A program made the position numbers and the translations under genes. The notes below the pieces were generated by a model, which saw only the letters and a list, made by a program, of their open reading frames with translations, searched no databases and had not been told where the DNA came from. A stretch of 55,894 bases of DNA from Rodentibacter trehalosifermentans (GTDB taxonomy: Bacteria; Pseudomonadota; Gammaproteobacteria; Enterobacterales; Pasteurellaceae). The DNA lies in contig NZ_MLHL01000010.1 of NCBI RefSeq assembly GCF_002000545.1, positions 1 to 55,894 on the forward strand, written 5' to 3'. Shown in pieces: positions 27,895 through 37,075 of the stretch. Position 1 is the stretch's first letter; each line of letters starts with the position of its first letter.

Positions 27895-29418
27895 TTACTG
27901 TTTTGTTACGCTATCTTCGGCTAATTTGCCGTTAGCTTTCGCTTCTTTTTCCCATTGAGGTACAACTGTTTTTAAGAACTCTTCTTTGGCTTGACGTTCT
28001 TTTTCAATATCAATTCCCATCACTTTCCACGCTTTTTCAGCGGTCGAGATATCAGGAATTTCAACCGGTGTTTTCACTCCGTGTTTGGTTAAGATAGCGG
28101 CGAGTTTAGTGCGTGCATCTGCCGCTTTATCGATACCTGAGCCTAATACACGAAGCATTACATCAGGGGCGTGCATATGACCACCGTGGCTTGCTGCGGC
28201 ATAGTCCCAACGCCATTGCGCGTGACGGATATCCATTAATGCCGCCTCCATTTCTTCTTTGGTTGCACCGGCATCCCAAGCGGCTTTGGCTTCAAAGTGT
28301 GCTTTTACAACTTGATCTTCTAAACGACCCATCACATCTTTCACGTCTTTTTTACGTGAAGCCACGATATCTTTTAATTTTTCTTTACTTTGATCGTGGC
28401 AGTTCGCACAGGTTGAATCAAAGGCATCAAATGGATTCTGGATTTGGTGATCCGTATAAACTTTACCATCCGCATCCTGTACTTTCGGCATATGGCAGTC
28501 TATACAGGTTACACCGTTTTTACCGTGCATCCCTAAAGACCAAATTTCAAAATCAGGGTGCTGGGCTTTCAACATTGGTGCTTTGGAAAGGGAATGTGTC
28601 CAATCGCTAAACCCAATATCATCGTAGTATTTTTCAATATCATCCACGGTTTGACCATTATTCCAAGGGAAGGTCACTTGTTTGATGTCACCGGCAAAAT
28701 AGTATTCAACGTGACAGTTCGCACAAATTTCCGCACGTTGTTCTGTACGTGCCGCAGTATTGAAACTAAGATTTGGTTGTTCTTTTCCCGCAGCTTTTGC
28801 TTTAGCTTGTAAAGCATTATTGAGGTGATCTAAAGCACGTAAAACGTGCGGACGGGCAATACGCAATGCCGGTTTGCCTTCTGCAAAGTCTTTAGAAGTG
28901 GTATCGTGACAATCCGCACAACCAATAGAGTTTACCACCTCAGCACCGCCTTTTGCCCATTTGGCATTGAAGTAACCTTCTTCGCCCCATTCAGCGATTA
29001 AACGGGGAACATCAGGACCTTTACAAGTCCAGCACGCCATCGGCTGAGGGCCGTCATTAGCGGTTTTTGGGGCACCGGTACGCAGAATATCACGCACATC
29101 TTTAATGGCATAAGCATGACCACGTGGTGCATTGTACTCTTTAGAGAACGCATAGCCTCCCCAAAGTACGATTAAGCGCGGATCTTCTTCATCGGCATAA
29201 ATTAATTTGTCGCCTTTTTCCGTTGCTTTCCAAGACTGGAATTGTTTTGGATATTTTTCAGCAAATTTTTCATTCACTGCTTCAATCTTTAAATTCGGGT
29301 TTGGGGCTTCAACGGGTTGTTCAACCGGTTTATAAACCATTTCAGCCATTGCCGAATTATAGGCGCCTAAGGCTGCGAAAGAGGCAGCCAAAATAAGACT
29401 TTTTCTTAATGTATTCAC
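27895..29418 (-). CDS. nrfA: Ammonia-forming cytochrome c nitrite reductase NrfA
   Basis: NrfA reduces nitrite to ammonium in six electrons in the periplasm. I start at the GTG at 29418: GGAG lies eight bases upstream and the product then has a clean signal peptide ([13 protein letters not shown], cut near AMA-EM). The mature protein has the active-site heme motif CWTCK at 129-133, with Lys as the fifth ligand, and four CxxCH sites at 167-171, 232-236, 305-309 and 337-341. Length is 507. The upstream region carries FNR- and NarP-like sites. An upstream ATG at 29463 would add 15 residues and spoil the signal peptide. Confidence 0.97.
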   Translation of the reverse strand: MNTLRKSLILAASFAALGAYNSAMAEMVYKPVEQPVEAPNPNLKIEAVNEKFAEKYPKQFQSWKATEKGDKLIYADEEDPRLIVLWGGYAFSKEYNAPRGHAYAIKDVRDILRTGAPKTANDGPQPMACWTCKGPDVPRLIAEWGEEGYFNAKWAKGGAEVVNSIGCADCHDTTSKDFAEGKPALRIARPHVLRALDHLNNALQAKAKAAGKEQPNLSFNTAARTEQRAEICANCHVEYYFAGDIKQVTFPWNNGQTVDDIEKYYDDIGFSDWTHSLSKAPMLKAQHPDFEIWSLGMHGKNGVTCIDCHMPKVQDADGKVYTDHQIQNPFDAFDSTCANCHDQSKEKLKDIVASRKKDVKDVMGRLEDQVVKAHFEAKAAWDAGATKEEMEAALMDIRHAQWRWDYAAASHGGHMHAPDVMLRVLGSGIDKAADARTKLAAILTKHGVKTPVEIPDISTAEKAWKVMGIDIEKERQAKEEFLKTVVPQWEKEAKANGKLAEDSVTKQ

Positions 29419-29571
29419 GATAAACACTCCATAGAAAAGTGAGGGAAAAAGAAAGTAATTCAAATGCGAACCATTATTGATAAATCATTGATATTACTTA
29501 AAAAAGATACTACATTACGAGAATAACAATAGCAAAAGTGCGGTGATTTTCTAGAGCTATTTATGAAAAAT

Positions 29572-29585
29572 TTGCTTTAGATCAA
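29572..29585 (-). promoter_or_regulatory. FNR-like site upstream of nrfA
   Basis: On the minus strand TTGATCTAAAGCAA matches the FNR consensus TTGATnnnnATCAA at nine of ten positions. It lies about 154 bases before the nrfA start. A weaker half-site is at 29477-29490. Confidence 0.65.
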
Positions 29586-29600
29586 AGGAAAAAATCAAAA

Positions 29601-29616
29601 TACACCTAAAGAGGTA
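29601..29616. promoter_or_regulatory. NarP/NarL-type 7-2-7 site upstream of nrfA
   Basis: TACACCTAAAGAGGTA is an inverted pair of NarL/NarP heptamers with two-base spacing: the AGAGGTA arm fits the consensus fully and the TACACCT arm has one mismatch. It is centred 30 bases upstream of the FNR-like site, close to the spacing in the E. coli nrf promoter. Confidence 0.65.
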
Positions 29617-29639
29617 GGACTATAACGTAGGAAAAATTT

Positions 29640-29670
29640 AACCGCACTTTGAATGATCAAAAGTGCGGTT
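29640..29670 (-). terminator. Paired uptake sequences after the glycosyltransferase gene
   Basis: AACCGCACTTT and AAAGTGCGGTT form an 11-bp stem with a nine-base loop. On the minus strand AAATTTTTCC follows, so it probably ends the transcript of the glycosyltransferase at 29678. Confidence 0.75.
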
Positions 29671-29677
29671 AATTCTT

Positions 29678-30952
29678 TTATTGTTTCCAATTTTTGCGTT
29701 CGGTTAATTCCCGCTTTATTTCTTCAATCACCGCATCCCAAACAGGTAACGGTGAGGGACAACGGAAAAGTTGAACGGTTGGATACCAAAGATTGCTTGA
29801 TTCAACCGAGCCCCAACGCCAATCTACAATATAGGGCAACATTAATAAACTTGGGATCCCCATCGCACCGGCAACGTGAACTACGGAAGTATCAACAGAA
29901 ACAAGGCAGTCAAGGTGCGGCAGCATTGCCGCCGTTTCAGCAAAATCCTTTGCATTTTTCGCCACATTGGGAATATTGTATTTTTCCAGCAATTGTATTT
30001 CCTGTTCATTACAGATTTTTTGAACGCAATACCAATCAATCCCTTCCATTTGAAATAGGGTTTCAATATAGCTTAAATGATGAATAGAGCGGTAGGCATC
30101 ATTTTCGTGAGTAGGGTCGCCGCGCCAAACGATGCCGACCTTTAAATTTCCCGTTTCCGGAAATAAATGTGCGGTATTTTTCTGCATATCGGGAGTGGCA
30201 AAAAGATAAGGCAAGCGTTTAGGTAAATGCGGAAACGGTGTGCTGAGATAGGCTAAAATTTCATGCGGATAAACCCAATAATCAAATTCGCCAATGAGCT
30301 TTGATTGCTCGACTGATTGATCTTTCAATGTGGCGGAATCTATCACACAATCAATATCGGGGTGGCTGGAAACAAGGGAAACAATCGGGCTTTGTACGAT
30401 CCATTTCACCATTGCCCCTTGATGTTTAAAATAATAGGCTAACCGGGCAAACATAATTTCATCGCCTAAACCAAACTCAGTCCAAACTACGATAGTTTTT
30501 CCCGATAAATTTTCCCCTTTCCAACGTTTCTCATAAAGTACTTCCTGCGGCGGTGTTGGGGTTCGGCGAAGATGTGCATTGCCTAGATGCATTTCCCTTT
30601 GCCGGAATCCGTTTTGATAATCACCGCTTTCTAAAATATCTAAAACCGTATAAACATATGCAACCGGTGTCAGCGTTCTATCAAAAAAACGCTGCCAATA
30701 GCCATGTGCCACCGTGGGAATATCGTGGAGTAGTTTGCTACGAGTAAAATTATACAATGTCGATTGAGGGGCGAGATATTCCATTTTATCCAATAAAGGT
30801 AAAAGCCGGGCAAGCGGTGCTTTTTCATTGATCGCTTGCATTATCTGTGCGTGCATTCCGCCAACATCAACAGCATTTTTAGTAAATACCCAAACATTTT
30901 GATTTGGTGTTTCGCAGAAAGTTAAAAGTTCAGGGAAAAGTGCGGTCAACAT
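29678..30952 (-). CDS. Glycosyltransferase with GT9-like C-terminal domain
   Basis: The protein has 424 residues and no signal peptide. The first ~150 residues look helical (TPR-like spacing, not certain). The C-terminal half has a Rossmann-like glycosyltransferase fold similar to ADP-heptose transferases: GEFDYWVYPHEILAYL, LKVGIVWRGDPTHEND, and near the end CLVSVDTSVVHVAGAMGIP followed by LPYIVDWRWG. Such proteins modify lipooligosaccharide or protein targets; the acceptor cannot be told. The start overlaps the upstream small gene by seven bases, and its N-terminal Leu-Thr-Ala-Leu is encoded by an uptake sequence near 30941. Confidence 0.75.
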   Translation of the reverse strand: MLTALFPELLTFCETPNQNVWVFTKNAVDVGGMHAQIMQAINEKAPLARLLPLLDKMEYLAPQSTLYNFTRSKLLHDIPTVAHGYWQRFFDRTLTPVAYVYTVLDILESGDYQNGFRQREMHLGNAHLRRTPTPPQEVLYEKRWKGENLSGKTIVVWTEFGLGDEIMFARLAYYFKHQGAMVKWIVQSPIVSLVSSHPDIDCVIDSATLKDQSVEQSKLIGEFDYWVYPHEILAYLSTPFPHLPKRLPYLFATPDMQKNTAHLFPETGNLKVGIVWRGDPTHENDAYRSIHHLSYIETLFQMEGIDWYCVQKICNEQEIQLLEKYNIPNVAKNAKDFAETAAMLPHLDCLVSVDTSVVHVAGAMGIPSLLMLPYIVDWRWGSVESSNLWYPTVQLFRCPSPLPVWDAVIEEIKRELTERKNWKQ

Positions 30953-31221
30953 TTCAGGTTTTTTTTATCAATACACTCCATTAACAAAAAACCATTATTT
31001 TTCAGTGTTCTCAGCCAACATAAAAGGTTTTCTTTGGAATAAGACAGATCGGCATCCACAAAAATGGCAGAAAAAGTATGATCTTGCGTATATTGAAGTT
31101 TATCCTTTGTGCCTAATTCACGGCTCCAAGGATGGATTTTTAACTCTGCAAGAAACTCCCGGGTGAAATGAACCATCATAGAATCGGAACAAAGTTTAAG
31201 GGCAATATTGGCTTCGGTCAT
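30946..31221 (-). CDS. Small methyltransferase-like protein, probably truncated
   Basis: From the ATG at 31221 (AGGA upstream) the product has 91 residues; an ATG at 31263 would add 14. The C-terminal half reads like the last part of a class I SAM methyltransferase (FSAIFVDADLSYSKENLL, then WLRTLKNNGFLLMEC), but the glycine-rich SAM-binding part is absent, and I found no trace of it upstream. It may be a remnant, or a small protein with another role. It overlaps the glycosyltransferase start by seven bases, so the pair is still translated together. Confidence 0.6.
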   Translation of the reverse strand: MTEANIALKLCSDSMMVHFTREFLAELKIHPWSRELGTKDKLQYTQDHTFSAIFVDADLSYSKENLLCWLRTLKNNGFLLMECIDKKNLKC

Positions 31222-31446
31222 TTTATTATTCCTGATTAGATTAGGTAGAATTTGAACAGACATTAAGAAAGAAAACCCTGTTCAATAATGGGCGTATTCT
31301 AAATTTAAATGAAAAAAACTCAAGCAGGAGGCCCTAAGATTTTAGAGCAAACATTGAATGATGAAATGTTGGAGAATTTAACGAATGGATGGTGAAAACT
31401 TCCCAATTTAAAAACAAATTTCTAAACATTATAGGTATGAAATCAT

Positions 31447-31472
31447 AAAAAAGCGAATAAGTTCGCTTTTTT
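31447..31472. terminator. Hairpin with A- and T-runs
   Basis: AAAAAAGCGAA and TTCGCTTTTTT pair perfectly around a four-base loop. It looks like a bidirectional terminator and directly adjoins the repeat element. It could end the MFS transcript from the right. Confidence 0.75.
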
Positions 31473-31474
31473 CC

Positions 31475-31659
31475 CGATATTATGTAACAGTTGCAAAAAT
31501 ATTTATTTTAAGCAGTATCATGTAGCAAATGGACAAAAGGAAAAAATATAGCAACTGCTACATAATAGCGATTTTAAGTAAGTGTAGATACTGTCTCCCA
31601 CCCACAAAGTCAAATGCTTTTTTAAGCCAAACAAGCTTGTTCACAATTGCGTAATACTG
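31475..31659. mobile_element. MITE-like repeat, copy A (rearranged)
   Basis: The left end CGATATTATGTAACAGTTGC and the right end (reverse complement CAGTATTACGCAATTGTG) form imperfect inverted repeats, and both resemble the ends of the element at 46202-46375. The segment TTTTAAG(T/C)A(A/G) follows at a similar distance. Inside it, another left-end-like sequence (31513-31528) and an inverted one (31551-31570) suggest nested or rearranged copies. Both flanks are T-rich, without an exact target duplication. Confidence 0.55.
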
Positions 31660-31858
31660 TTTTTTTTCCTAAAAAGTGCGGTCAAAAATAAAAGGATTTT
31701 TTTGTCATCAGATTTGATTTATGAAAAACTTATGAAGCAACAGCAAAAAGAAGCGGTTACGCTCCTGTTTAACCCTTTCTGTGACAGATATTTGTGAAAA
31801 GCTGAAATCCCGTATTAATCCCCCTTAATGAAAAGGGAACTAAAAAATTAATCACACT

Positions 31859-33076
31859 TTATTGTAATGCTTTACCTTTTAATTCAGGTATCAAAAACAT
31901 TGTAGCGAGCATATCAATCACATAAATAATGGCTAAAAAGGCAATGGCAAGGCTAAATGAATAGGCAGAAACAATCGCCCCTACCACAACAGGACCAAAA
32001 CCGCCTACTGCACGCCCTATGTTGAACAGCACATTTTGTGCCGTTGCTCGGGCTTGTGTCGGATAGGCTTCTGCCATTAATGCGCCATAGCCGCCCATCA
32101 TTCCATTAACAAACATACCTAAAAAAGCCCCGGCAATGAGCATCACGGTCGGATCGGAAAGTTGCGAATACGCCACAATGCTCACAACGGCACCAAACTG
32201 GAATAATAAAAAACTTGGTTTGCGTCCAAATTTATCGGCAAGGCGACCAAAAACCCAGATGCCTAACATCATTCCACATACGGTAACCGCTGTCCAAATA
32301 CCGGATTTCGTTAAGCTAAACCCCAGTTGTTTGGAAAGAAAATTGGGCATCCAAATCATAATGCCGTAGTAACCAAAATTTTGCACAGAGGTGAGCACCA
32401 CCACACCAAGGCTCACTTTAGCGGTGGCTTTATCTTTTACCAACAGTTTGAAGGATTCCAATTTTGATGTTTTTTGCCGGGAAAGTGCGGTCTGTTTTTG
32501 GGTAAAAATTTCAGGCTCATGTAAGCGGGAACGTAAATACCAAGCGACAAACGCCGGAAAGATCCCAAGAATAAACATACCACGCCAACCGATATGAGGC
32601 AGCAACAGCGGTGTTAATAATGCCGCTCCTAACACGCCCACTTGCCAACCTAATGCTACATAAGAGGCCGCTCTGGCACGATGACGGGCAGGCCAAGCCT
32701 CAATTGCCAACGCCATACCGATACCAAATTCACCGCCTAAACCAATTCCGGCAATGGTGCGATAAATTAATAAATCCCAATAACCTTGGGCAAGTGCACA
32801 TAACCCGGTAAACACCGCAAATAATACGATAGTCCAAGTTAGCACCCGTACACGACCATACTTGTCGCTTAATGCGCCGAAAACAATGCCACCGACTACC
32901 GCGCCGACTAATGTCCAAGTGACCAATGAGCCGGACTGAGCCGGGGTAAGATGAAGATCTGCGGAAATGGCAGTGAGCATAAAACCAAGAATGAGTAAAT
33001 CAAAACCGTCCATTGCGTAGCCGACGGCAGAGCCAAGAAGGGCTTTCCAGCCATATTGATTGACGTGATGAGTCAT
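31859..33076 (-). CDS. MFS transporter, aromatic-acid/sialic-acid symporter type
   Basis: The 405-residue carrier has 12 predicted helices. The A-motif GALSDKYGRVRV follows helix 2 (near 67-78), its repeat GRLADKFGRKPS follows helix 8, and AGIGLGGEFGIGMAL lies near 114-128. The DGFDLLILGFML motif in helix 1 points to the AAHS group of proton symporters (PcaK, MhpT and NanT relatives). The substrate is not predictable. AAGGACA supports the start. Confidence 0.85.
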   Translation of the reverse strand: MTHHVNQYGWKALLGSAVGYAMDGFDLLILGFMLTAISADLHLTPAQSGSLVTWTLVGAVVGGIVFGALSDKYGRVRVLTWTIVLFAVFTGLCALAQGYWDLLIYRTIAGIGLGGEFGIGMALAIEAWPARHRARAASYVALGWQVGVLGAALLTPLLLPHIGWRGMFILGIFPAFVAWYLRSRLHEPEIFTQKQTALSRQKTSKLESFKLLVKDKATAKVSLGVVVLTSVQNFGYYGIMIWMPNFLSKQLGFSLTKSGIWTAVTVCGMMLGIWVFGRLADKFGRKPSFLLFQFGAVVSIVAYSQLSDPTVMLIAGAFLGMFVNGMMGGYGALMAEAYPTQARATAQNVLFNIGRAVGGFGPVVVGAIVSAYSFSLAIAFLAIIYVIDMLATMFLIPELKGKALQ

Positions 33077-33196
33077 ATTGATGTCCTTTTACTACTCACA
33101 GGTAGTGTTTAAAGTGAAGAGCGTTGAGTGATAAACCTCAAATTGCGAGGTTAAAAATCGCGCGTAGTGTAAAGAATCTTTTTCTTTTAGGCAATA

Positions 33197-33228
33197 AAAA
33201 AGCACGGAATTTGCTTTTCCGTGCTTTT
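33197..33228. terminator. Bidirectional terminator downstream of glmS
   Basis: AAAAGCACGGAA and TTCCGTGCTTTT form a 12-bp stem with A- and T-runs on either side. It ends the glmS transcript on the minus strand. Confidence 0.9.
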
Positions 33229-33254
33229 AAAAACATCGATAAAATTAACCGCAC

Positions 33255-35087
33255 TTATTCAACAGTTACCGCTTTTGCCAAGTTGCGAGGTTGATCCACA
33301 TCAGTTCCTTTAATTAATGCCACATGATAGGAAAGTAATTGCATAGGCACAGTGTAGAAAATCGGTGCAATGATTTCACTGACTTTTGGCATGGTGATAA
33401 TTTTCATGCCTTCCGTTTCACTAAATCCTGCCTCTTTATCCGCAAACACATAGAGCTGACCACCACGGGCACGCACTTCTTCAATATTTGATTTCACTTT
33501 CTCTAATAAATCATTCGTCGGCGCCACGACGATAACCGGCATATCCGCATCAATCAGTGCTAATGGGCCGTGTTTTAATTCCCCTGCCGCATAAGCTTCT
33601 GCGTGGATATAGGAAATTTCTTTTAACTTCAACGAGGCTTCCATTGCAATCGGATAATATTCGCCACGACCTAAGAATAATGCGTGATGTTTTTCAGCAA
33701 AATCTTCTGCAAGCAGTTCAATTTCTTTATCAAAGGCTAAGGCTTTTTCAATATCTGCAGGAAGCGAATTTAATGCTTTGACAATCTCTCTTTCTTTTTC
33801 ATCAGAAATATTACCGTTGAGTTTACCTATTGCTGTGACTAACATTAGCATCGCAGCAAGTTGGGTGGTGAAGGCTTTGGTTGATGCCACACCAATTTCC
33901 ACCCCGGCACGAGTCATAAAGGCGAGATCCGATTCACGCACAAGAGAGGAGCCTGCAACATTACAAATGGTCATAGCCGCCATATAGCCTTTTTCTTTCG
34001 CTAAACGAAGGGCCGCAAGGGTATCAGCCGTTTCACCGGATTGAGAAAGGGTGAGCAATAAGCTATTTGGGCGGGTAACAAACTTGCGATAACGGAATTC
34101 AGAAGCGATTTCCACATCACAGCTGACCCCGGCAAGGGCTTCAAACCAATAACGTGCCGCCATACCCGAATTGTAAGAAGTCCCACAAGCCACAATTTGG
34201 ACATGTTGGACGTTCTCTAAAATGGCTTTTGCTCCATTGCCAATGGCTTCCACAATCACATTGTTGTGATTGATACGCCCTTCCATCGTATTAATCAAGG
34301 CTGTCGGTTGTTCAAAAATTTCCTTTTGCATAAAGTGGCGAAATTTGCCTTTCTCTGCCGCATCATTTTCAAGGTTAGACTCATGGATTTCACGCGCGAC
34401 TTTATTGCCTTGAACATCATAAATATCCACGGTACGACGAGTGATTTCGGCAATATCCCCTTCTTCTAAGAAAATAAAACGGCGGGTGACACTCAATAAG
34501 GCTAACTGGTCTGATGCTAAGAAATTCTCACCAATCCCTAAACCAATAACAAGAGGGCTTCCGGAACGGGCGGCCACTAAATGCGCCGGCTCACGGCTAT
34601 CCATAACCACCATACCGTAAGCACCGGTCAGCTGTTTCACCACATTTTTGACCGCTTCAAGTAAGGAATCCGTGCTACGCATTTCCCATTCCACAAGATG
34701 AGCTATCACTTCGGTATCTGTTTGTGAAAGAAACACATAACCACGAGATGTTAATAATTCACGCAATTCTTCGTGATTTTCGATAATCCCGTTATGCACC
34801 ACCGCAAAATGCCCGGAAACATGTGGGTGCGCATTGGCTTCTGAAGGTTCACCATGGGTTGCCCAACGTGTATGTGCAATACCGGTTCCGCCAATTAACG
34901 GTTTCACCGCAACCGCTTCATCCAAAGCTTTCACTTTGCCTAAACAACGCACCCGTTGTAATTCATGTTGTTCGTTGACCACTGCCACACCGGCTGAATC
35001 ATAACCTCGATACTCTAAACGATGTAATCCATTGATTAAAATTTCTGCTACATCACGTTGCGCAACTGCACCGACAATACCACACAT
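33255..35087 (-). CDS. glmS: Glucosamine-6-phosphate synthase (isomerizing)
   Basis: GlmS makes glucosamine-6-phosphate from fructose-6-phosphate and glutamine, the entry to amino-sugar synthesis for peptidoglycan and lipid A. The 610-residue protein begins MCGIVGAV, with Cys2 as the glutaminase nucleophile after Met removal. Two SIS domains follow ([14 protein letters not shown] near 300 and [20 protein letters not shown] near 475), and the C-terminus [11 protein letters not shown] is typical. A DeoR-type regulator lies directly upstream, 55 bases away and co-directional. Confidence 0.98.
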   Translation of the reverse strand: MCGIVGAVAQRDVAEILINGLHRLEYRGYDSAGVAVVNEQHELQRVRCLGKVKALDEAVAVKPLIGGTGIAHTRWATHGEPSEANAHPHVSGHFAVVHNGIIENHEELRELLTSRGYVFLSQTDTEVIAHLVEWEMRSTDSLLEAVKNVVKQLTGAYGMVVMDSREPAHLVAARSGSPLVIGLGIGENFLASDQLALLSVTRRFIFLEEGDIAEITRRTVDIYDVQGNKVAREIHESNLENDAAEKGKFRHFMQKEIFEQPTALINTMEGRINHNNVIVEAIGNGAKAILENVQHVQIVACGTSYNSGMAARYWFEALAGVSCDVEIASEFRYRKFVTRPNSLLLTLSQSGETADTLAALRLAKEKGYMAAMTICNVAGSSLVRESDLAFMTRAGVEIGVASTKAFTTQLAAMLMLVTAIGKLNGNISDEKEREIVKALNSLPADIEKALAFDKEIELLAEDFAEKHHALFLGRGEYYPIAMEASLKLKEISYIHAEAYAAGELKHGPLALIDADMPVIVVAPTNDLLEKVKSNIEEVRARGGQLYVFADKEAGFSETEGMKIITMPKVSEIIAPIFYTVPMQLLSYHVALIKGTDVDQPRNLAKAVTVE

Positions 35088-35142
35088 AAGTTTTCCTTAT
35101 TGATTAACACTTTAAAAAAATAATGATAATTTTGACCGCACT

Positions 35143-35910
35143 TTATACGCAGATGACCTCTACGCCCTGCGCCAAAATCGCCTGTTTATCTTGTTCTGAC
35201 AGCCCACTATCCGTAATCAATACATTAATTTGCTGCCAGGTTAATTCTACATTGGGCATTTTTCTGCCAATTTTCTGAGATTCCACCATCACGATCACTT
35301 CTCGTGACACCTCGGCCATCACTTGGCTTAACCCCACTAATTCATTAAAGGTGGTGGTTCCCCGTTCTAAATCAATGCCATCGGCACCAATAAAAAGCTG
35401 ATCGAAATCATAAGAACGCAACACCTGCTCCGCCACTTTGCCTTGGAAAGATTCTGAACGGGTATCCCAAGTCCCCCCTGTCATCAACAATGTTGGTTCA
35501 TTTTCCAATGCCCTAAGTTCTGTTGCTACGGAAAGGGAATTGGTCATCACAATCAACCCTTGTTTTCGATTAAGCTGCTTAATCAACGCTGCCGTTGTGC
35601 TACCGCTATCAACAATAATCCGATTATGATCACGAATTCGCTCTGCTGCCGCCTTGGCTATGACAAACTTTCGTTTCGAAAGTTCTTCATTTTCGTCAAT
35701 CATTTCTTTTGGCATTAAAATTGCACCGCCATATTTCCGCAATAAAAAACCGCTACTTTCCAATGCGGTTAAATCCTTACGAATCGTGACCTCTGAAGTA
35801 TCAAATAATTGAACCAAATTTTCCACGCTCACTTCACCTTGCTGTTGTAAAAGTTGCATAATAGCGTGTCGGCGTTGTTGAGTATTGCGTGGTTGGCTGT
35901 TTCGTTTCAT
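35143..35910 (-). CDS. DeoR/GlpR-family transcriptional regulator
   Basis: The 255-residue protein has an N-terminal winged helix-turn-helix (about 13-68, with VSVENLVQLFDTSEVTIRKDL) and the C-terminal sugar-phosphate sensing domain of the family (IIVDSGSTTAALIKQL near 98-113, DQLFIGADGID near 172). Sensors in this family bind phosphorylated sugars. Its place just before glmS suggests it responds to an amino-sugar phosphate and may control glmS, but this is inference. Confidence 0.87.
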   Translation of the reverse strand: MKRNSQPRNTQQRRHAIMQLLQQQGEVSVENLVQLFDTSEVTIRKDLTALESSGFLLRKYGGAILMPKEMIDENEELSKRKFVIAKAAAERIRDHNRIIVDSGSTTAALIKQLNRKQGLIVMTNSLSVATELRALENEPTLLMTGGTWDTRSESFQGKVAEQVLRSYDFDQLFIGADGIDLERGTTTFNELVGLSQVMAEVSREVIVMVESQKIGRKMPNVELTWQQINVLITDSGLSEQDKQAILAQGVEVICV

Positions 35911-35997
35911 TTTATTGATCTTATGATTATAAGGGATAAATTTCGGTTCGGAAGTTTATAGAAGCAATATCACTTTGTAAAGTAAATTTTAGCCAAC

Positions 35998-36023
35998 AAA
36001 AAACCCTGCTAAATAGCAGGGCT
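35998..36023 (-). terminator. Terminator after hup
   Basis: On the minus strand CCCTGCT and AGCAGGG pair around a four-base loop and are followed by TTTTTT. It separates hup from the DeoR-type gene. Confidence 0.88.
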
Positions 36024-36043
36024 TATTATCATTCTGACTTTAA

Positions 36044-36316
36044 TTATTTGATGGCATCTTTTAATGCTTTACCGGAAACAAATGCCGGCACTTTAGAGGC
36101 AGCGATTTGAATTTCTGCACCGGTTTGTGGGTTACGACCTGTACGTGCAGCGCGCTCGTTTACTTTGAATGTACCGAAACCGATTAATTGCACCGGCTCA
36201 CCCTGTTTAAGGCTTGCGGTGATCGCATCTAAAGTGGCTTCTAATGCAGCTTTTGCTTGTTTTTTATTTAACTCAGCTGCACTTGCAATTGCATCAATTA
36301 AATCTGTTTTGTTCAT
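36044..36316 (-). CDS. hup: DNA-binding protein HU
   Basis: The 90-residue nucleoid protein begins [22 protein letters not shown] and has the DNA-binding arm signature [21 protein letters not shown] at about 47-67. It is closest to HU-alpha. It has its own upstream region (36317-36463) and a terminator, so it is probably a single-gene unit. Confidence 0.96.
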   Translation of the reverse strand: MNKTDLIDAIASAAELNKKQAKAALEATLDAITASLKQGEPVQLIGFGTFKVNERAARTGRNPQTGAEIQIAASKVPAFVSGKALKDAIK

Positions 36317-36463
36317 AATTTTTACCTTTTGTTAATTTACTTTGTTTATTTAATAAAGCGCGCTACCAAGTTCTATGACTAGGCAACAACAGCTGGTCGA
36401 AAGCATAATCTAACTTTTAAGGAAATAAAAGCAAGATTTTCAAAAATTGTGATAAATCTCACG

Positions 36464-37066
36464 TTATTGATTAAATTCTATGCCAATGTTGGATATACAT
36501 TCAGTTCTGATTTCATTTTTTAGATCTAAAATCAATGCCACATCACGTTTTTCGCAATCCTTTAACAGGCGATAAATTTGCCATTGGACATCCAATTCCC
36601 CTTGGATATCCTCATTTTCTTTCAATTCCTGTTCGGAAAAATCACGATTGTTTTCCATTTCCAATAATGATGTGATCGTTCCCAAGGAAATTCGACTGAT
36701 TTCAATGGCTTTTTCTAGGGTTTCTCCAGCCATAATTGCATGTAAAATTTCGGCTAACGCTTCCGCCGCATCCAATGCGGCTACAACGCCAAAATTGTCA
36801 TAATCATTCACATCAGGAATGATATTTTCCAATTTTTCCAACTGGTTCTCAAAATTGATTTTGACGTCTTTTATCGTTAAATATTCCCAAATAAGATTGA
36901 GGATATTTTGATAGATTTTAGCCTCTCTTTCTTGATGGTTCATTTGGCAGAATAATTTGAAATTTGGCGCCATACGCTCACACAATGCCGCCATAAAGGT
37001 CAAATGTTGCCAACTTTCAAGGTTTTCTAAACGTTTATGAATAGGATTTCTCAGCGCTCTTTGCAT
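36464..37066 (-). CDS. yjaG: YjaG family protein (DUF416)
   Basis: The acidic 200-residue helical protein begins with the family pattern HKRLENLESWQHLTFMAALCERM. Its function is unknown. It follows hemE after nine bases, and AGGAAA supports the ATG. The order nudC-hemE-yjaG-hup corresponds to E. coli nudC-hemE-nfi-yjaG-hupA without nfi. Confidence 0.9.
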   Translation of the reverse strand: MQRALRNPIHKRLENLESWQHLTFMAALCERMAPNFKLFCQMNHQEREAKIYQNILNLIWEYLTIKDVKINFENQLEKLENIIPDVNDYDNFGVVAALDAAEALAEILHAIMAGETLEKAIEISRISLGTITSLLEMENNRDFSEQELKENEDIQGELDVQWQIYRLLKDCEKRDVALILDLKNEIRTECISNIGIEFNQ

Positions 37067-37075
37067 TGGGATTTC

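Larger units (their letters stand above)
31264..31858. other. Gene-free region holding a repeat element
   Basis: No coding region was found in this ~595-base stretch. It holds a hairpin terminator (about 31447-31472), a MITE-like repeat (31475-31659), one uptake sequence near 31674, and otherwise AT-rich sequence. Confidence 0.6.

Noticed and set aside
28113-28610. 165-codon plus-strand reading frame
   Set aside because: It is antisense to nrfA, which has all five heme motifs; no family features.
29477-29490. Second FNR-like site closer to nrfA (TTGATAAATCATTG)
   Set aside because: Only one half-site fits the consensus; kept as a note to the stronger site at 29572.
33088-35087. glmS ribozyme or riboswitch near glmS
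   Set aside because: The upstream gap to the DeoR-type gene is 55 bases and holds an uptake sequence; there is no room for the ribozyme, which is in any case a Gram-positive feature.
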